From: Pseudomonas asiatica
Lineage (GTDB): Bacteria > Pseudomonadota > Gammaproteobacteria > Pseudomonadales > Pseudomonadaceae
Direction: 5' to 3'
Assembly: GCF_009932335.1 (NCBI RefSeq)
Contig: NZ_BLJF01000003.1
Coordinates: 434,001 to 498,000, forward strand
Length of the DNA: 64,000 nucleotides
Below, one piece after another: positions 38,063 through 46,125 of the stretch. A program made the translations under genes and the position numbers. The notes under the pieces are model-generated. The model made no database searches and was not told the DNA's origin. It was given only the letters and a program-made list of their open reading frames with translations. Every line of letters begins with the position of its first letter. Position 1 is the stretch's first letter.

Positions 38063-38782
38063 ATGAGCCTGCTGGCATCCCCCCTCCAATCCGTTGAAAG
38101 CGCAGTCATCTGGCTGCTGGTCGGTTTTTCTGTCGTCACCTGGGGCCTGGCCCTGGTCAAGGTCGTGCAGTTCGTGCGGCTGAAGAACCAGGACAAACGC
38201 TTCCACCAGCAATTCTGGGCCGCCTCGAGCCTGGACTCGGCTGCCGAGCCCAGCCACCACCTGCCAGGCCCTGTCGCCCGTGTTGCCCAGGCCGGTTATG
38301 CCGCCATCGCAGTCGGTGACAGCCAGGCCAATGACCTGAGCCACGCCATCAACCACCAGGACCGCCTGGAGCGCGCCCTGCGCCAGCAGATCGTGCGTGA
38401 GCGCCGTTCGCTGGAAACCGGCCTGGCGGTGGTCGCCAGTATTGGCAGTACCTCGCCCTTCATCGGCCTGTTCGGCACCGTCTGGGGCATCATGGAAGCG
38501 CTCAAGGGCATCAGCGCGGCTGGTTCCGCCAGCCTGGAAACCGTGGCCGGGCCGATTGGCGCGGCACTGGTGGCCACCGGCGTGGGTATCGCCGTCGCGG
38601 TGCCGGCGGTGCTGGTCTACAACTACTTCCTGCGCCGCCTCAAGCTAACCGCCGCCGACCTCGATGACTTCGCCCACGACTTCTACAGCCTGGCGCAGAA
38701 GAGTGCTTTCCGCGTGCTGGTGCACCCGGCCGTGCACAGGCCCCAGGCCGGTTTCACCCAACCGGTGAAGGAGGCGTCCTGA
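38063..38782 (+). CDS. exbB: ExbB proton-channel subunit
   Basis: The 239-residue MotA/TolQ/ExbB-family protein has membrane segments near residues 12-30, 125-145 and 165-190 and the conserved VVASIGSTSPFIGLFGTVWG stretch. It forms the proton channel that powers TonB together with ExbD. ACAGGAAG precedes the ATG. One base separates its stop from the exbD start. Confidence 0.94.
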   Translation: MSLLASPLQSVESAVIWLLVGFSVVTWGLALVKVVQFVRLKNQDKRFHQQFWAASSLDSAAEPSHHLPGPVARVAQAGYAAIAVGDSQANDLSHAINHQDRLERALRQQIVRERRSLETGLAVVASIGSTSPFIGLFGTVWGIMEALKGISAAGSASLETVAGPIGAALVATGVGIAVAVPAVLVYNYFLRRLKLTAADLDDFAHDFYSLAQKSAFRVLVHPAVHRPQAGFTQPVKEAS

Positions 38783-38783
38783 C

Positions 38784-39185
38784 ATGGCCTTTTCGACCCA
38801 GGACAGCGACGAAGTCCTCAGTGAAATCAACGTCACGCCGTTGGTGGACGTCATGCTGGTGCTGCTGGTGGTGTTCATCGTCACCGCGCCGCTGCTGACC
38901 AATGCCATCCCCATCAACCTGCCCAAGACCGAGGCTGTGGCCCCGGTGGAGCAGAAGGACCCGCTGGTGGTCAGCATTGATGGTGACGGCAAGTTGTTCA
39001 TCAACAAGGACGAGATCCAGCCAGACCTGCTGGAAACCAGCCTCAAGGCTGCCAAGGACAAGGACGGGGAGCTGCGCGTACAGCTGCAGGCCGATGACGG
39101 CGTGAACTACGGCGAAGTGGCGCGGGCCATGGCGGCTATCGAACGTGCCGGGATCAGCAAGCTGGCGGTGATTACCGCGCGCTGA
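38784..39185 (+). CDS. exbD: ExbD proton-channel subunit
   Basis: The 133-residue ExbD/TolR-family protein has one membrane helix carrying the proton-translocating Asp (INVTPLVDVMLVLLVVFIVT, Asp around residue 23) and a periplasmic domain. AAGGAGG lies upstream. It completes the tonB-exbB-exbD operon. Confidence 0.94.
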   Translation: MAFSTQDSDEVLSEINVTPLVDVMLVLLVVFIVTAPLLTNAIPINLPKTEAVAPVEQKDPLVVSIDGDGKLFINKDEIQPDLLETSLKAAKDKDGELRVQLQADDGVNYGEVARAMAAIERAGISKLAVITAR

Positions 39186-39261
39186 ACCCGTCAACTTTCT
39201 TCAGGCAAGTGCTTAGGGGGCATATCTCTTGGCAGGGGATGGCTCCTTTTTTTTGCGTGAT

Positions 39262-39353
39262 CCCTGTGGGAGCGGGCGTGCCCGCGAACACGGGCGAAGC
39301 CCGTGCCATCCACCGCGGTGCTTGCTTCGCGGGCATGCCCGCTCCCACAGGGG
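39262..39353. repeat. REP pair, arms GCGGGCATGCCCGC, GTGG head, outward orientation
   Basis: Units face away from each other relative to most pairs (starts CCCTGTGGGAGCGGGCGTGC, ends GCATGCCCGCTCCCACAGGG). The inner spacer holds a second hairpin, ACGGGC/GCCCGT. Confidence 0.9.
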
Positions 39354-39362
39354 TCGCACAAG

Positions 39363-39435
39363 ATATTGAGATTTTTGGTTATTAATAAATAGCTTCTTAT
39401 TCCTTTACTGGTATAACTCCCTCCCTATACTTGTC
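39363..39435 (+). promoter_or_regulatory. AT-rich probable sulfur-regulated promoter
   Basis: GGTTATTAATAAATAGC and TCTTATTCC lie upstream of the hydrolase gene, again the AT-rich type seen before the sulfur genes of this region. The regulator (CysB) is inferred. Confidence 0.4.
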
Positions 39436-39467
39436 TCCAAGCACGCAAACTCACCGGAGGCGTCCCC

Positions 39468-40049
39468 ATGCGCAATGAGTCGATTCGTTACCTGATTGTG
39501 CCGGGCTGGCAAGGATCGCCAGACAATCATTGGCAAAGTCACTGGCAGCGCACCCTGCCGAACAGTATGCGGGTCGAGCAGAACGACTGGCTGACTCCGC
39601 AACGCCAGGACTGGGTGCAGGCACTGGAGCAGGCGATTGCCGCCGAGCGCTCGCCGGTGATTCTGATTGCCCATAGCCTGGGCTGCATAACCGTCGCTCA
39701 TTGGGCCGCGCAGGCCAGCCCGGCCCTGCTGCGGCGGGTACGTGGCGCGCTGCTGGTGGCACCCGCTGACGTGGAGCGGCCGACCTGCGCGCCAGCTCTG
39801 CGCAACTTCGCACCGATCCCGACCGAAGCACTGCCATTCCCCAGCCAGGTGGTCAGCTCGGACAACGACCCGGCCGTGAGCGTGCCAAGGGCGTTGTATC
39901 TGGCCCAGGTCTGGGGCGCCGAAGCAGGGCTGCTGACCAACGCCGGGCACATCAACGTCAAGTCCGGCCATGAGCGCTGGGAACAAGGTTTCGCCTACTT
40001 GTATCGCTTGCAGAGCCGGGTCGAGCAGCGCGCACTGCGCCGCGCCTGA
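39468..40049 (+). CDS. RBBP9/YdeN family alpha/beta hydrolase
   Basis: The 193-residue small serine hydrolase fold has IVPGWQGSPDNHWQ at the N-terminus, a nucleophile elbow AHSLGC with the serine near residue 67, and a candidate His in TNAGHINV near residue 163. The substrate is unknown. CACCGGAGG precedes the ATG. It lies between the tonB operon and the AAA+ gene, in a sulfur-linked neighbourhood. Confidence 0.85.
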   Translation: MRNESIRYLIVPGWQGSPDNHWQSHWQRTLPNSMRVEQNDWLTPQRQDWVQALEQAIAAERSPVILIAHSLGCITVAHWAAQASPALLRRVRGALLVAPADVERPTCAPALRNFAPIPTEALPFPSQVVSSDNDPAVSVPRALYLAQVWGAEAGLLTNAGHINVKSGHERWEQGFAYLYRLQSRVEQRALRRA

Positions 40050-40113
40050 TCGCCCTTACTGTTTACCGTTTGCCTGACGCCCGGCCATTGAAGGCCTGGG
40101 GCGGGAGTTCGTC

Positions 40114-40944
40114 ATGACTTTTCAAAACCCTTTTGGCCAGCCGTTGCTGACCTTCCCTGAACTGGACAAGAGCCCGCTGAGCATCCGCGCCAAGGCGCTG
40201 GTGTTCATCGACCCACGTTCGCAGCAGTTGCGCGAGGAGCTCGAGCACCTGGCGCCACAATCCTTGCCGGTGCTGATCCGTGGCGAAACCGGCACCGGCA
40301 AGGAACTGCTGGCCCGGCAGATCCACCGTGCCAGTGACCGCAGCGGGTTGTTCGTGTCGGTCAACTGCGCTGCCATCAGCCCCACCTACGCCGATGCCGA
40401 GCTGTTCGGCTACAGTGCCGGCAGCCAAGGTGGCACAGCCAGCAGCCGTGCCGGCTGGTTCGGCTCTGCCAACGGCGGCACGTTGTACCTGGACGAGATC
40501 GCCGACTTGCCGCTGGCCATCCAGGGCAAGCTGCTGGCCGCCCTGGAAAACCGCGAGGTTACCCGGGTGGGCGCGCAGCAGCCGCAACCGGTGGACGTGC
40601 GCCTGGTGGCCGCTACCAGCATCGATCTGGCGCGGGTGGTGCGCGCGGGGCGCTTCAACGAGCGCCTGTACCAGTACCTGCGCGAGGGAGCGCTGGAGCT
40701 ACCGCCACTGCGCGAGCGGCCGGGCGATATCCTGCCGTTGGCCGAGTACTTCGTGGGCATCTACAGCGTGCGCCTGCAGCGGCCTGTGCCGCTGGTTAGC
40801 GAGGCGGCACAGCAGGCGCTGGAGGCACACCCCTGGCCCGGCAACACCCGTGAACTGGAGAATGTCATCCACTTTGCCTTGCTGCTGAATGATGGCGAGG
40901 AGATCCTGGCAGAGGACCTGGACCTGCCCGATCCTGCGCGCTAG
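40114..40944 (+). CDS. Degenerate sigma54-activator-type AAA+ protein
   Basis: The 276-residue protein is the AAA+ domain of sigma54 activators, with Walker A GETGTGKE (57-64), Walker B GGTLYLDEI (121-129) and a sensor II region WPGNTREL (241-248). Three features are missing. The GAFTGA loop reads GSQGGT (103-108). The segment that holds the arginine fingers (FRxDLxxRL) reads FNERLYQYL (181-189), replacing both. There is also no N-terminal sensor and no C-terminal helix-turn-helix. It is close to the SfnR-like regulators of sulfur genes but looks unable to activate sigma54 in the usual way. CGGGAG precedes the ATG. Confidence 0.85.
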   Translation: MTFQNPFGQPLLTFPELDKSPLSIRAKALVFIDPRSQQLREELEHLAPQSLPVLIRGETGTGKELLARQIHRASDRSGLFVSVNCAAISPTYADAELFGYSAGSQGGTASSRAGWFGSANGGTLYLDEIADLPLAIQGKLLAALENREVTRVGAQQPQPVDVRLVAATSIDLARVVRAGRFNERLYQYLREGALELPPLRERPGDILPLAEYFVGIYSVRLQRPVPLVSEAAQQALEAHPWPGNTRELENVIHFALLLNDGEEILAEDLDLPDPAR

Positions 40945-40969
40945 GCACTGCTCAAAAGCAAAATGGCTG

Positions 40970-41045
40970 ATAGCATTTTGTTTTTGGAATAAGCAGCTAA
41001 ATAAAAGATATTTTTGCGGAATAAAAAATCTGGGTATTGTCCGCC
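40970..41045 (+). promoter_or_regulatory. Promoter region with direct repeats upstream of the MetQ-like gene
   Basis: An imperfect direct repeat, TTTTTGGAATAA and TTTTTGCGGAATAA, about 30 bases apart, lies in an AT-rich block. This is a plausible binding site for a LysR-type regulator such as CysB; assignment is inferred from the sulfur context. Confidence 0.45.
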
Positions 41046-41119
41046 TCACGCCCGCTGGTGAACCGGTTGGGCACCCGATTCGCCATCGTCGATGGCCCAG
41101 AACCAGAACAAGGATCACC

Positions 41120-41905
41120 ATGAAGAAGACCCTGCTGACCACTGCCCTGGCCGCTGCCCTGTCGTTTGCCGGCCTGGCTACCGCCGCCGAGAAACTGGTT
41201 GTCGCCGCCACCCCGGTACCGCACGCCGAAATCCTCGAGCTGATCAAGCCGACCCTGGCCAAGGAAGGTGTGGACCTGCAGATCAAGGTTTTCACCGACT
41301 ACGTGCAGCCGAACGTGCAGGTTGACCAGAAGCGCCTGGACGCCAACTACTTCCAGACCCTGCCTTATCTGCAGAACTTCAACGAAGGCAAGGGCACCCA
41401 CCTGGAAACCGTGATCGGCGTGCATGTCGAACCCTTTGGTGGTTACTCGAAGAAGGTCAAGAGCCTGAGCGAACTGAAAGAAGGCGCTACCGTTGCCATC
41501 CCTAACGAGGGCAGCAACAGCGGCCGCGCCCTGCTACTGCTGCAGAAGGCTGGCCTGATCACCCTGAAGGATCCGAAGAACGCCCTGGCCACCCCCAAGG
41601 ACATTGCCGAGAACCCGAAGAAGCTGAAGTTCCGCGAGCTTGAGTCGGCCATGCTGCCGCGCGTGCTGGACCAAGTCGACCTGGACATGATCAACACCAA
41701 CTACGCCCTGGAAGCCGGCCTGAACCCGGCCAAGGACGCGCTGGTGATCGAAGGCAGCGACTCGCCATACGTGAACTTCCTGGTCGCCCGCCCGGACAAC
41801 AAGGACAGCGAAGCCATCCAGAAACTGGCCAAGGCCCTGACCAGCCCGGAAGTGAAGGAATTCATCGCCAAGAAGTACCAAGGTGCGGTGCTGCCGGCGT
41901 TCTGA
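41120..41905 (+). CDS. MetQ/NlpA family substrate-binding protein
   Basis: The 261-residue protein of the NlpA/MetQ class binds methionine or related ligands. It has a signal peptide ending LATAAEK with no lipobox cysteine, so it should be soluble in the periplasm rather than a lipoprotein. Family motifs TPVPHAEILE, VFTDYVQPN, RLDANYFQTLPYL and NEGSNSGRALLLL are clear. ACAAGGA precedes the ATG. No metN/metI genes adjoin; the next transporter has its own binding protein. Confidence 0.9.
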   Translation: MKKTLLTTALAAALSFAGLATAAEKLVVAATPVPHAEILELIKPTLAKEGVDLQIKVFTDYVQPNVQVDQKRLDANYFQTLPYLQNFNEGKGTHLETVIGVHVEPFGGYSKKVKSLSELKEGATVAIPNEGSNSGRALLLLQKAGLITLKDPKNALATPKDIAENPKKLKFRELESAMLPRVLDQVDLDMINTNYALEAGLNPAKDALVIEGSDSPYVNFLVARPDNKDSEAIQKLAKALTSPEVKEFIAKKYQGAVLPAF

Positions 41906-41931
41906 TGCGCTTGCATTACCTTGCATGACCC

Positions 41932-41959
41932 AACGCCGACACTCTTGTGTCGGCGTTTT
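41932..41959 (+). terminator. Rho-independent terminator after the MetQ-like gene
   Basis: AACGCCGACAC (41932-41942) pairs with GTGTCGGCGTT (41947-41957) over a TCTT loop, followed by a short T-run. It lies 27 bases past the stop. Confidence 0.9.
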
Positions 41960-41966
41960 CATTTCT

Positions 41967-42046
41967 GGGCTTTAGCCGCGAAGAATTCAACCCGGTGCAT
42001 GGCACCGGCTGCGCCGGTGTTCGCGGCTAAAGCCGCTCCCACAAGG
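41967..42046. repeat. REP-like pair, arms GGCTTTAGCCGCGAA
   Basis: An inverted pair of a different type, GGGCTTTAGCCGCGAA and TTCGCGGCTAAAGCCGCTCC, with a GTGG head on the right side only. The spacer contains GGTGCATGGCACC and CGGCTGCGCCG hairpins. Confidence 0.82.
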
Positions 42047-42084
42047 TCCTGTATGCGCCGGCAATACATGCCATCAGCGCTGAA

Positions 42085-42158
42085 TTCTCAGTGATATGTA
42101 TATATGAAAAAGATATTTATTAAAAAGTTTTTAGATCATTAGAGTCTATTTATCGTGC
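42085..42158 (+). promoter_or_regulatory. AT-rich promoter region of the amino acid ABC operon
   Basis: GTGATATGTATATATGAAAA and AGATATTTATTAAAAAG precede the first permease gene. The pattern matches the other AT-rich blocks of the sulfur island; CysB control is inferred. Confidence 0.4.
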
Positions 42159-42188
42159 CCACGCGCACCCTGCAGACCTGCTTTACCC

Positions 42189-42854
42189 ATGACCCTCGAC
42201 ACCACATTCATCCTTGGCACGCTGCCCGCCTTCCTCAAGGCCGTGGGCGTGACCCTGCAGGTCGGCCTGATCGCCATCGCCACCTCGCTGCTGGTCGCTC
42301 TGGTCAACGCCACACTGCTGGTATTACGCACCCCGTACCTGTGGCGCCTGGTAAAAGCCTACGTGGAGCTGGCCCGCAACACGCCGCTGCTGATCCAGCT
42401 GTTCTTCGTCTACTTCGCCTTGCCCAGCCTGGGCCTGAAGATTTCCGGCTTTGCCGCTGCAATCTTCACCATGACCTTCATGGGCGGTGCCTACCTCACC
42501 GAGGTGCTGCGTGCCGGCATCGAGGCCGTGCCCCGTACCCAGCTGGAGTCCGGGCGCTCCATCGGCCTGTCCGAAGGCCAGCTACTGCGCCATGTGGTGC
42601 TGCCCCAGGCGGGCATCCTCAGCCTGCCGGCACTGTTCGCCAACTTCGTCTTCCTGCTCAAGGAAACCACCGTGGTGTCGGCGGTGGCCGTGCCGGAAAT
42701 TCTCTACACGACCAAGAACTACATCGCGCTGTACTACAAGACCTATGAAATGCTCACCGTGCTGACCCTGCTCTGTGTGCTGCTGTTCCTGCCGCTGTCC
42801 TTGCTGCTGCGCTATATCGAAAGGAGGCTGCAACATGGCCAGTTCGGCGTCTGA
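42189..42854 (+). CDS. Polar amino acid ABC transporter permease 1
   Basis: The 221-residue HisM/GlnP-family permease has the conserved ELARNTPLLIQLFFVYF motif and an EAA-type loop (GLSEGQLLRHVVLPQAG). It is probably for cystine or another sulfur amino acid given the neighbours, which is inference. No clear ribosome site precedes the ATG. It overlaps the next permease by 20 bases. Confidence 0.9.
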   Translation: MTLDTTFILGTLPAFLKAVGVTLQVGLIAIATSLLVALVNATLLVLRTPYLWRLVKAYVELARNTPLLIQLFFVYFALPSLGLKISGFAAAIFTMTFMGGAYLTEVLRAGIEAVPRTQLESGRSIGLSEGQLLRHVVLPQAGILSLPALFANFVFLLKETTVVSAVAVPEILYTTKNYIALYYKTYEMLTVLTLLCVLLFLPLSLLLRYIERRLQHGQFGV

Positions 42855-43494
42855 ACTGCTGCTGCAGGCATTGCCGCAGCTGGCTGGCGGCGCGGCGCAG
42901 ACCCTGGCCATCTCTGCGCTGGGCATCCTCTTCGCGACGCTGGGCGGTGTGCTCTATGGCGTGCTGGCAACCTTGGGCAACCGGGCCCTGAACATTGCCT
43001 TGCAGGTGTACCTGGAGCTGTTCCGTGCCATCCCGGTGCTGGTCTGGCTGTACCTGGTGTTCTTCGGCCTGCCGATCTTCCTGGCGCTGAGCATCCCCAG
43101 CTTCTGGTGCGCGGTACTGGTGCTGGGCCTGTGGGGCGCCAGCGAGGTGGGCGAGGTGGTGCGTGGCGCGCTGCGCTCGCTGCCGTGCGGCCAGCGCGAG
43201 GCGGGGTTGTCGATCGGCCTGGCCGGCTGGCAGCTGTATGGCTACGTGCTGTTGCCACAGGCGCTCAAGCGCATGACCCCGCCAACCATCAACATCTACA
43301 CGCGGATCATCAAGACCAGCTCGCTGGCGGTGCTGATCGGCGTGGTCGAGGTGATCAAGGCCGGCCAGCAGATTATCGAACGCACCTACGAGTCGGTGCT
43401 GATCTACGGCGCCTTGTTCCTGTTCTTTTTCATCGTCTGCTATCCGCTGTCCGCCGCTTCACGCGTGCTGGAACGCCGCTGGGCCCACTCATGA
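42835..43494 (+). CDS. Polar amino acid ABC transporter permease 2
   Basis: The 219-residue HisQ/GlnP-family permease has a VYLELFRAIPVLVWLYLVFF motif and EAA loop (GLAGWQLYGYVLLPQALK). The ATG at 42835 is inside the end of permease 1, preceded by AAGGAGG. The stop overlaps the ATPase start by four bases. Confidence 0.9.
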   Translation: MASSASELLLQALPQLAGGAAQTLAISALGILFATLGGVLYGVLATLGNRALNIALQVYLELFRAIPVLVWLYLVFFGLPIFLALSIPSFWCAVLVLGLWGASEVGEVVRGALRSLPCGQREAGLSIGLAGWQLYGYVLLPQALKRMTPPTINIYTRIIKTSSLAVLIGVVEVIKAGQQIIERTYESVLIYGALFLFFFIVCYPLSAASRVLERRWAHS

Positions 43495-44264
43495 GCGCAT
43501 TGATCGAATTTCAGGGTTTCAACAAGTTCTTTGGCGAGCACCAGGTGCTCAAGGACGTCGACCTCCAGGTGGCGGCCGGCGAGGTGGTGGTCATCCTCGG
43601 CCCCAGCGGTTGTGGCAAAAGCACGCTGCTGCGCTGCCTCAACGGCCTGGAGCAGGCCCACGGCGGCCACCTGCGCCTGGCCGGGCAGGAGCTGCTCGAC
43701 CCGCGCACCGATTGGCGCGAGATCCGCCAGCGGGTCGGCATGGTGTTCCAGAGCTATCACCTGTTCGGTCACATGAGCGTGATCGACAACCTGCTGCTTG
43801 GCCCGCTCAAGGTACAAAGGCGCGAGCGCGCCGAAGCCCAGGCCCAGGCCGAGGCGTTGCTGGCGCGGGTCGGCCTGCTGGACAAGCGCGACGCCTTTCC
43901 CCGGCAATTGTCCGGGGGCCAGCAACAGCGCATCGCCATCGTGCGTTCGCTGTGCATGAACCCCGAGGTGATGCTGTTCGACGAGGTTACCGCAGCCGTC
44001 GACCCGGAAATGGTCAAGGAGGTGCTGCAGGTGATCCAGGGCCTGGCCCGCGACGGCATGACCTTGCTCATCGTTACCCACGAAATGGCCTTCGCTCGCG
44101 CGGTGGCCGACCGCATCGTGTTCATGGAGGCCGGCAGGATCCTTGAACAGGGCGACCCCGAGAGCTTCTTCACACGACCGCGGACCGCACGCGCGCAGCA
44201 GTTCCTGGAGAAATTCTCCTTCGTAGAAAGCCTGCCGAAGACACTGCACAAGGAACTGTCATGA
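43491..44264 (+). CDS. Polar amino acid ABC transporter, ATP-binding protein
   Basis: The 257-residue GlnQ-type ATPase has Walker A GPSGCGKST (about residues 37-45), signature LSGGQQQRIAIVRS, Walker B VMLFDEVTAAVD and H-loop VTHEMAFARA. In Walker B the usual DEPTSALD reads DEVTAAVD, a variation within the family. It overlaps the binding-protein start by four bases. Confidence 0.92.
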   Translation: MSALIEFQGFNKFFGEHQVLKDVDLQVAAGEVVVILGPSGCGKSTLLRCLNGLEQAHGGHLRLAGQELLDPRTDWREIRQRVGMVFQSYHLFGHMSVIDNLLLGPLKVQRRERAEAQAQAEALLARVGLLDKRDAFPRQLSGGQQQRIAIVRSLCMNPEVMLFDEVTAAVDPEMVKEVLQVIQGLARDGMTLLIVTHEMAFARAVADRIVFMEAGRILEQGDPESFFTRPRTARAQQFLEKFSFVESLPKTLHKELS

Positions 44265-45133
44265 AAACTGCCAACCTCACCAAACTGCTGGCGCCGTTGT
44301 TCGGCCTGGCCCTGCTGGCCGGCTGCAACAAGGCTGAAGAGCCACCCAAGCCGGCGGCGGCCTCGCCGGCCACCAGCTACCTGGAAACCATCAAGGCCCG
44401 CGACAAGCTGATTGTCGGCGTGTTCACCGACAAGCCACCGTTCGGTTTCGTCGATGAGCAGGGCCGCTACGTGGGCTTTGATACCGATATCGGCCGGCGC
44501 CTGGCCAAGGACCTGCTGGGTGATGAAAACAAGGTCGAGTTCGTTGCCGTGGAGCCGGCCAGCCGTATCCCGTTCCTGCAGAGCGACAAGGTCGACCTGA
44601 TTCTCGCCAACATGACCGTGACCCCGGAGCGCAAGGAAGCGGTGGACTTCACCAACCCCAACCTGCGCGTTGCCGTGCAGGCCATCGTCGCGGATGGCAG
44701 CCCGGTGCAGAAGCTCGACGACCTGGCCGACAAGACCATCATCGTCACCACCGGCACTACCGCTGATATCTGGCTGACCAAGAACCACCCGGACTGGAAA
44801 CTGCTCAAGTTCGAGAAGAACAGCGAGTCGCTGCAGGCGCTGGCCACCGGGCGTGGCGATGCCTATGCGCAGGACAACCTGATTCTGTTCAGCTGGGCCA
44901 AGCAGAACCCGGGGTACCGCGTGCTGCCTGAGCTGCTGGGTGACGAGGCACCGATTGCACCGGCGGTGAAAAAGGGCAACACCGAGCTGCGTGACTGGGT
45001 GAATGCCGAGCTGGCCAAATTGGGGGAGGAGAAGTTTCTGCTGAAGCTGTATGACCAGTATGTACGCAAGGAACTGAGCGATGACACCAAGCCGGAAAGC
45101 GTGATTGTGGAAGGGGGCAAGTGGCAGGGTTAG
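44261..45133 (+). CDS. Amino acid ABC transporter, binding lipoprotein (FliY-like)
   Basis: The 290-residue SBP_bac_3 protein has lipobox LLAGC (Cys22), LIVGVFTDKPPFGFVDEQGR, the DTDIGRRLAKDLLG helix, ILANMTVTPERKEAVDFTNP and a C-terminal lobe. It is similar to cystine/cysteine binding proteins, but ligand specificity cannot be fixed by eye. Last gene of the four-gene operon; a REP pair follows. Confidence 0.9.
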   Translation: MKTANLTKLLAPLFGLALLAGCNKAEEPPKPAAASPATSYLETIKARDKLIVGVFTDKPPFGFVDEQGRYVGFDTDIGRRLAKDLLGDENKVEFVAVEPASRIPFLQSDKVDLILANMTVTPERKEAVDFTNPNLRVAVQAIVADGSPVQKLDDLADKTIIVTTGTTADIWLTKNHPDWKLLKFEKNSESLQALATGRGDAYAQDNLILFSWAKQNPGYRVLPELLGDEAPIAPAVKKGNTELRDWVNAELAKLGEEKFLLKLYDQYVRKELSDDTKPESVIVEGGKWQG

Positions 45134-45150
45134 TCGGGTAAATGAGGCTG

Positions 45151-45260
45151 TTGTGGGAGCGGGTTCACCCGCGAACACCGGCGAAGCCGGTGCCATGCAC
45201 CGCGTTGCCTGCTTCGCGGGTGAACCCGCTCCCACAAGGGCTGCAAAGCAGCCCCGGCAA
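45151..45260. repeat. REP pair, arms GCGGGTTCACCCGC, GTGG head, outward orientation
   Basis: Units TTGTGGGAGCGGGTTCACCC and GGGTGAACCCGCTCCCACAA, with inner hairpin CACCGGCG/CGCCGGTG-like and outer GGCTGC/GCAGCC tail. It separates convergent genes. Confidence 0.9.
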
Positions 45261-45262
45261 TC

Positions 45263-46081
45263 TCACTGGTTGCGCGGCAGCCAGTTCAACAGGAACTCAT
45301 TCACCACCCGTGGGTTCTCCAGGCTGGAGATATGCCCCGCAAACGGAATCTGCGCCGCCAGGCAGCCAATGATCCGCGCCATTTCATTGGACTCTTCCGG
45401 CGGCCGCGGAATGTCCTGGTCGCCGCACATCAGGATGGTTCTCTCGCTCGGCAGCTGCTCGAGTTGCTCCAGCAGGTCGTGTCGTCCAAAGATTATCCGC
45501 CCCATGGGATCGAGGCTCTCGGAAATTGTTTGTGCACTGCTTGCCTTTAGCTGAGCGCGAAACCGCTTACGGATTTCAGGCACGGTCTGGCCGCCTGCAT
45601 GGAAAAAAATAGGCACGATGATGTCGAGCAGCAGGTCGCTGAATTCGCCGGCTTCGCTGGCGGCATCCAGCAAGGCGAAGTACTTGAGCCGAGTCTCCTC
45701 CGGCTCGGCGCCCAGGTAAGTGTCCATGAGCACCAGGCGATCAATTCGGTCAGGGTGGGTAGCAGCCAGCGGTGCCCCCCACATACCGCCTACCGACAGC
45801 CCGACCAGGTGGCACCTGGTGATTTCCAGTTTGTCCAGCAACGTCAGGTGCTGGCGGACCAGGCTGTTAATGTCGATGGTCGTGGCAGGCGGAGCATCGG
45901 AGCCGCCGTGGCCCCAAAGCTCAGGGACGATGACGCGGAAGTGTGCTGACAGGGCTTCGATTTGCGGCTGCCACATCTGGGCGGACCACAGGTAGCTGTG
46001 GCCGAGCAGGACCGGGAAGCCTTGGCCCTGGTCGATGTAGCTCATGCGGGCGCCGTCGATTTCGATGAAGTGTCTTTGCAT
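45263..46081 (-). CDS. Alpha/beta hydrolase
   Basis: The 272-residue alpha/beta hydrolase fold has an oxyanion stretch GHSYLWSAQMW near residue 28, a nucleophile elbow GLSVGG (Ser around residue 94), and a catalytic His in AGHISSLENP near residue 250. The substrate is unknown; it resembles 3-oxoadipate enol-lactonase/haloperoxidase-like enzymes. The ATG at 46081 begins the conserved MQRHFIEIDG; an upstream ATG lies in AT-poor DNA before the REP and has no better ribosome site. Confidence 0.85.
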   Translation of the reverse strand: MQRHFIEIDGARMSYIDQGQGFPVLLGHSYLWSAQMWQPQIEALSAHFRVIVPELWGHGGSDAPPATTIDINSLVRQHLTLLDKLEITRCHLVGLSVGGMWGAPLAATHPDRIDRLVLMDTYLGAEPEETRLKYFALLDAASEAGEFSDLLLDIIVPIFFHAGGQTVPEIRKRFRAQLKASSAQTISESLDPMGRIIFGRHDLLEQLEQLPSERTILMCGDQDIPRPPEESNEMARIIGCLAAQIPFAGHISSLENPRVVNEFLLNWLPRNQ

Positions 46082-46125
46082 GGAATGGGTCTCGGCTGGG
46101 AGCGCTGTAGGGTATTCGAAATTGT

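Noticed and set aside
39225..39255. Terminator after exbD (T-run at 39247-39254)
   Set aside because: The T-run is long but the stem before it is only a few weak pairs, so it was not called.
40942..41119. Frameshifted helix-turn-helix end of the AAA+ gene
   Set aside because: The 175 bases after the stop hold an AT-rich promoter and no Fis-type helix-turn-helix in any frame, so simple frameshift does not explain the short protein.
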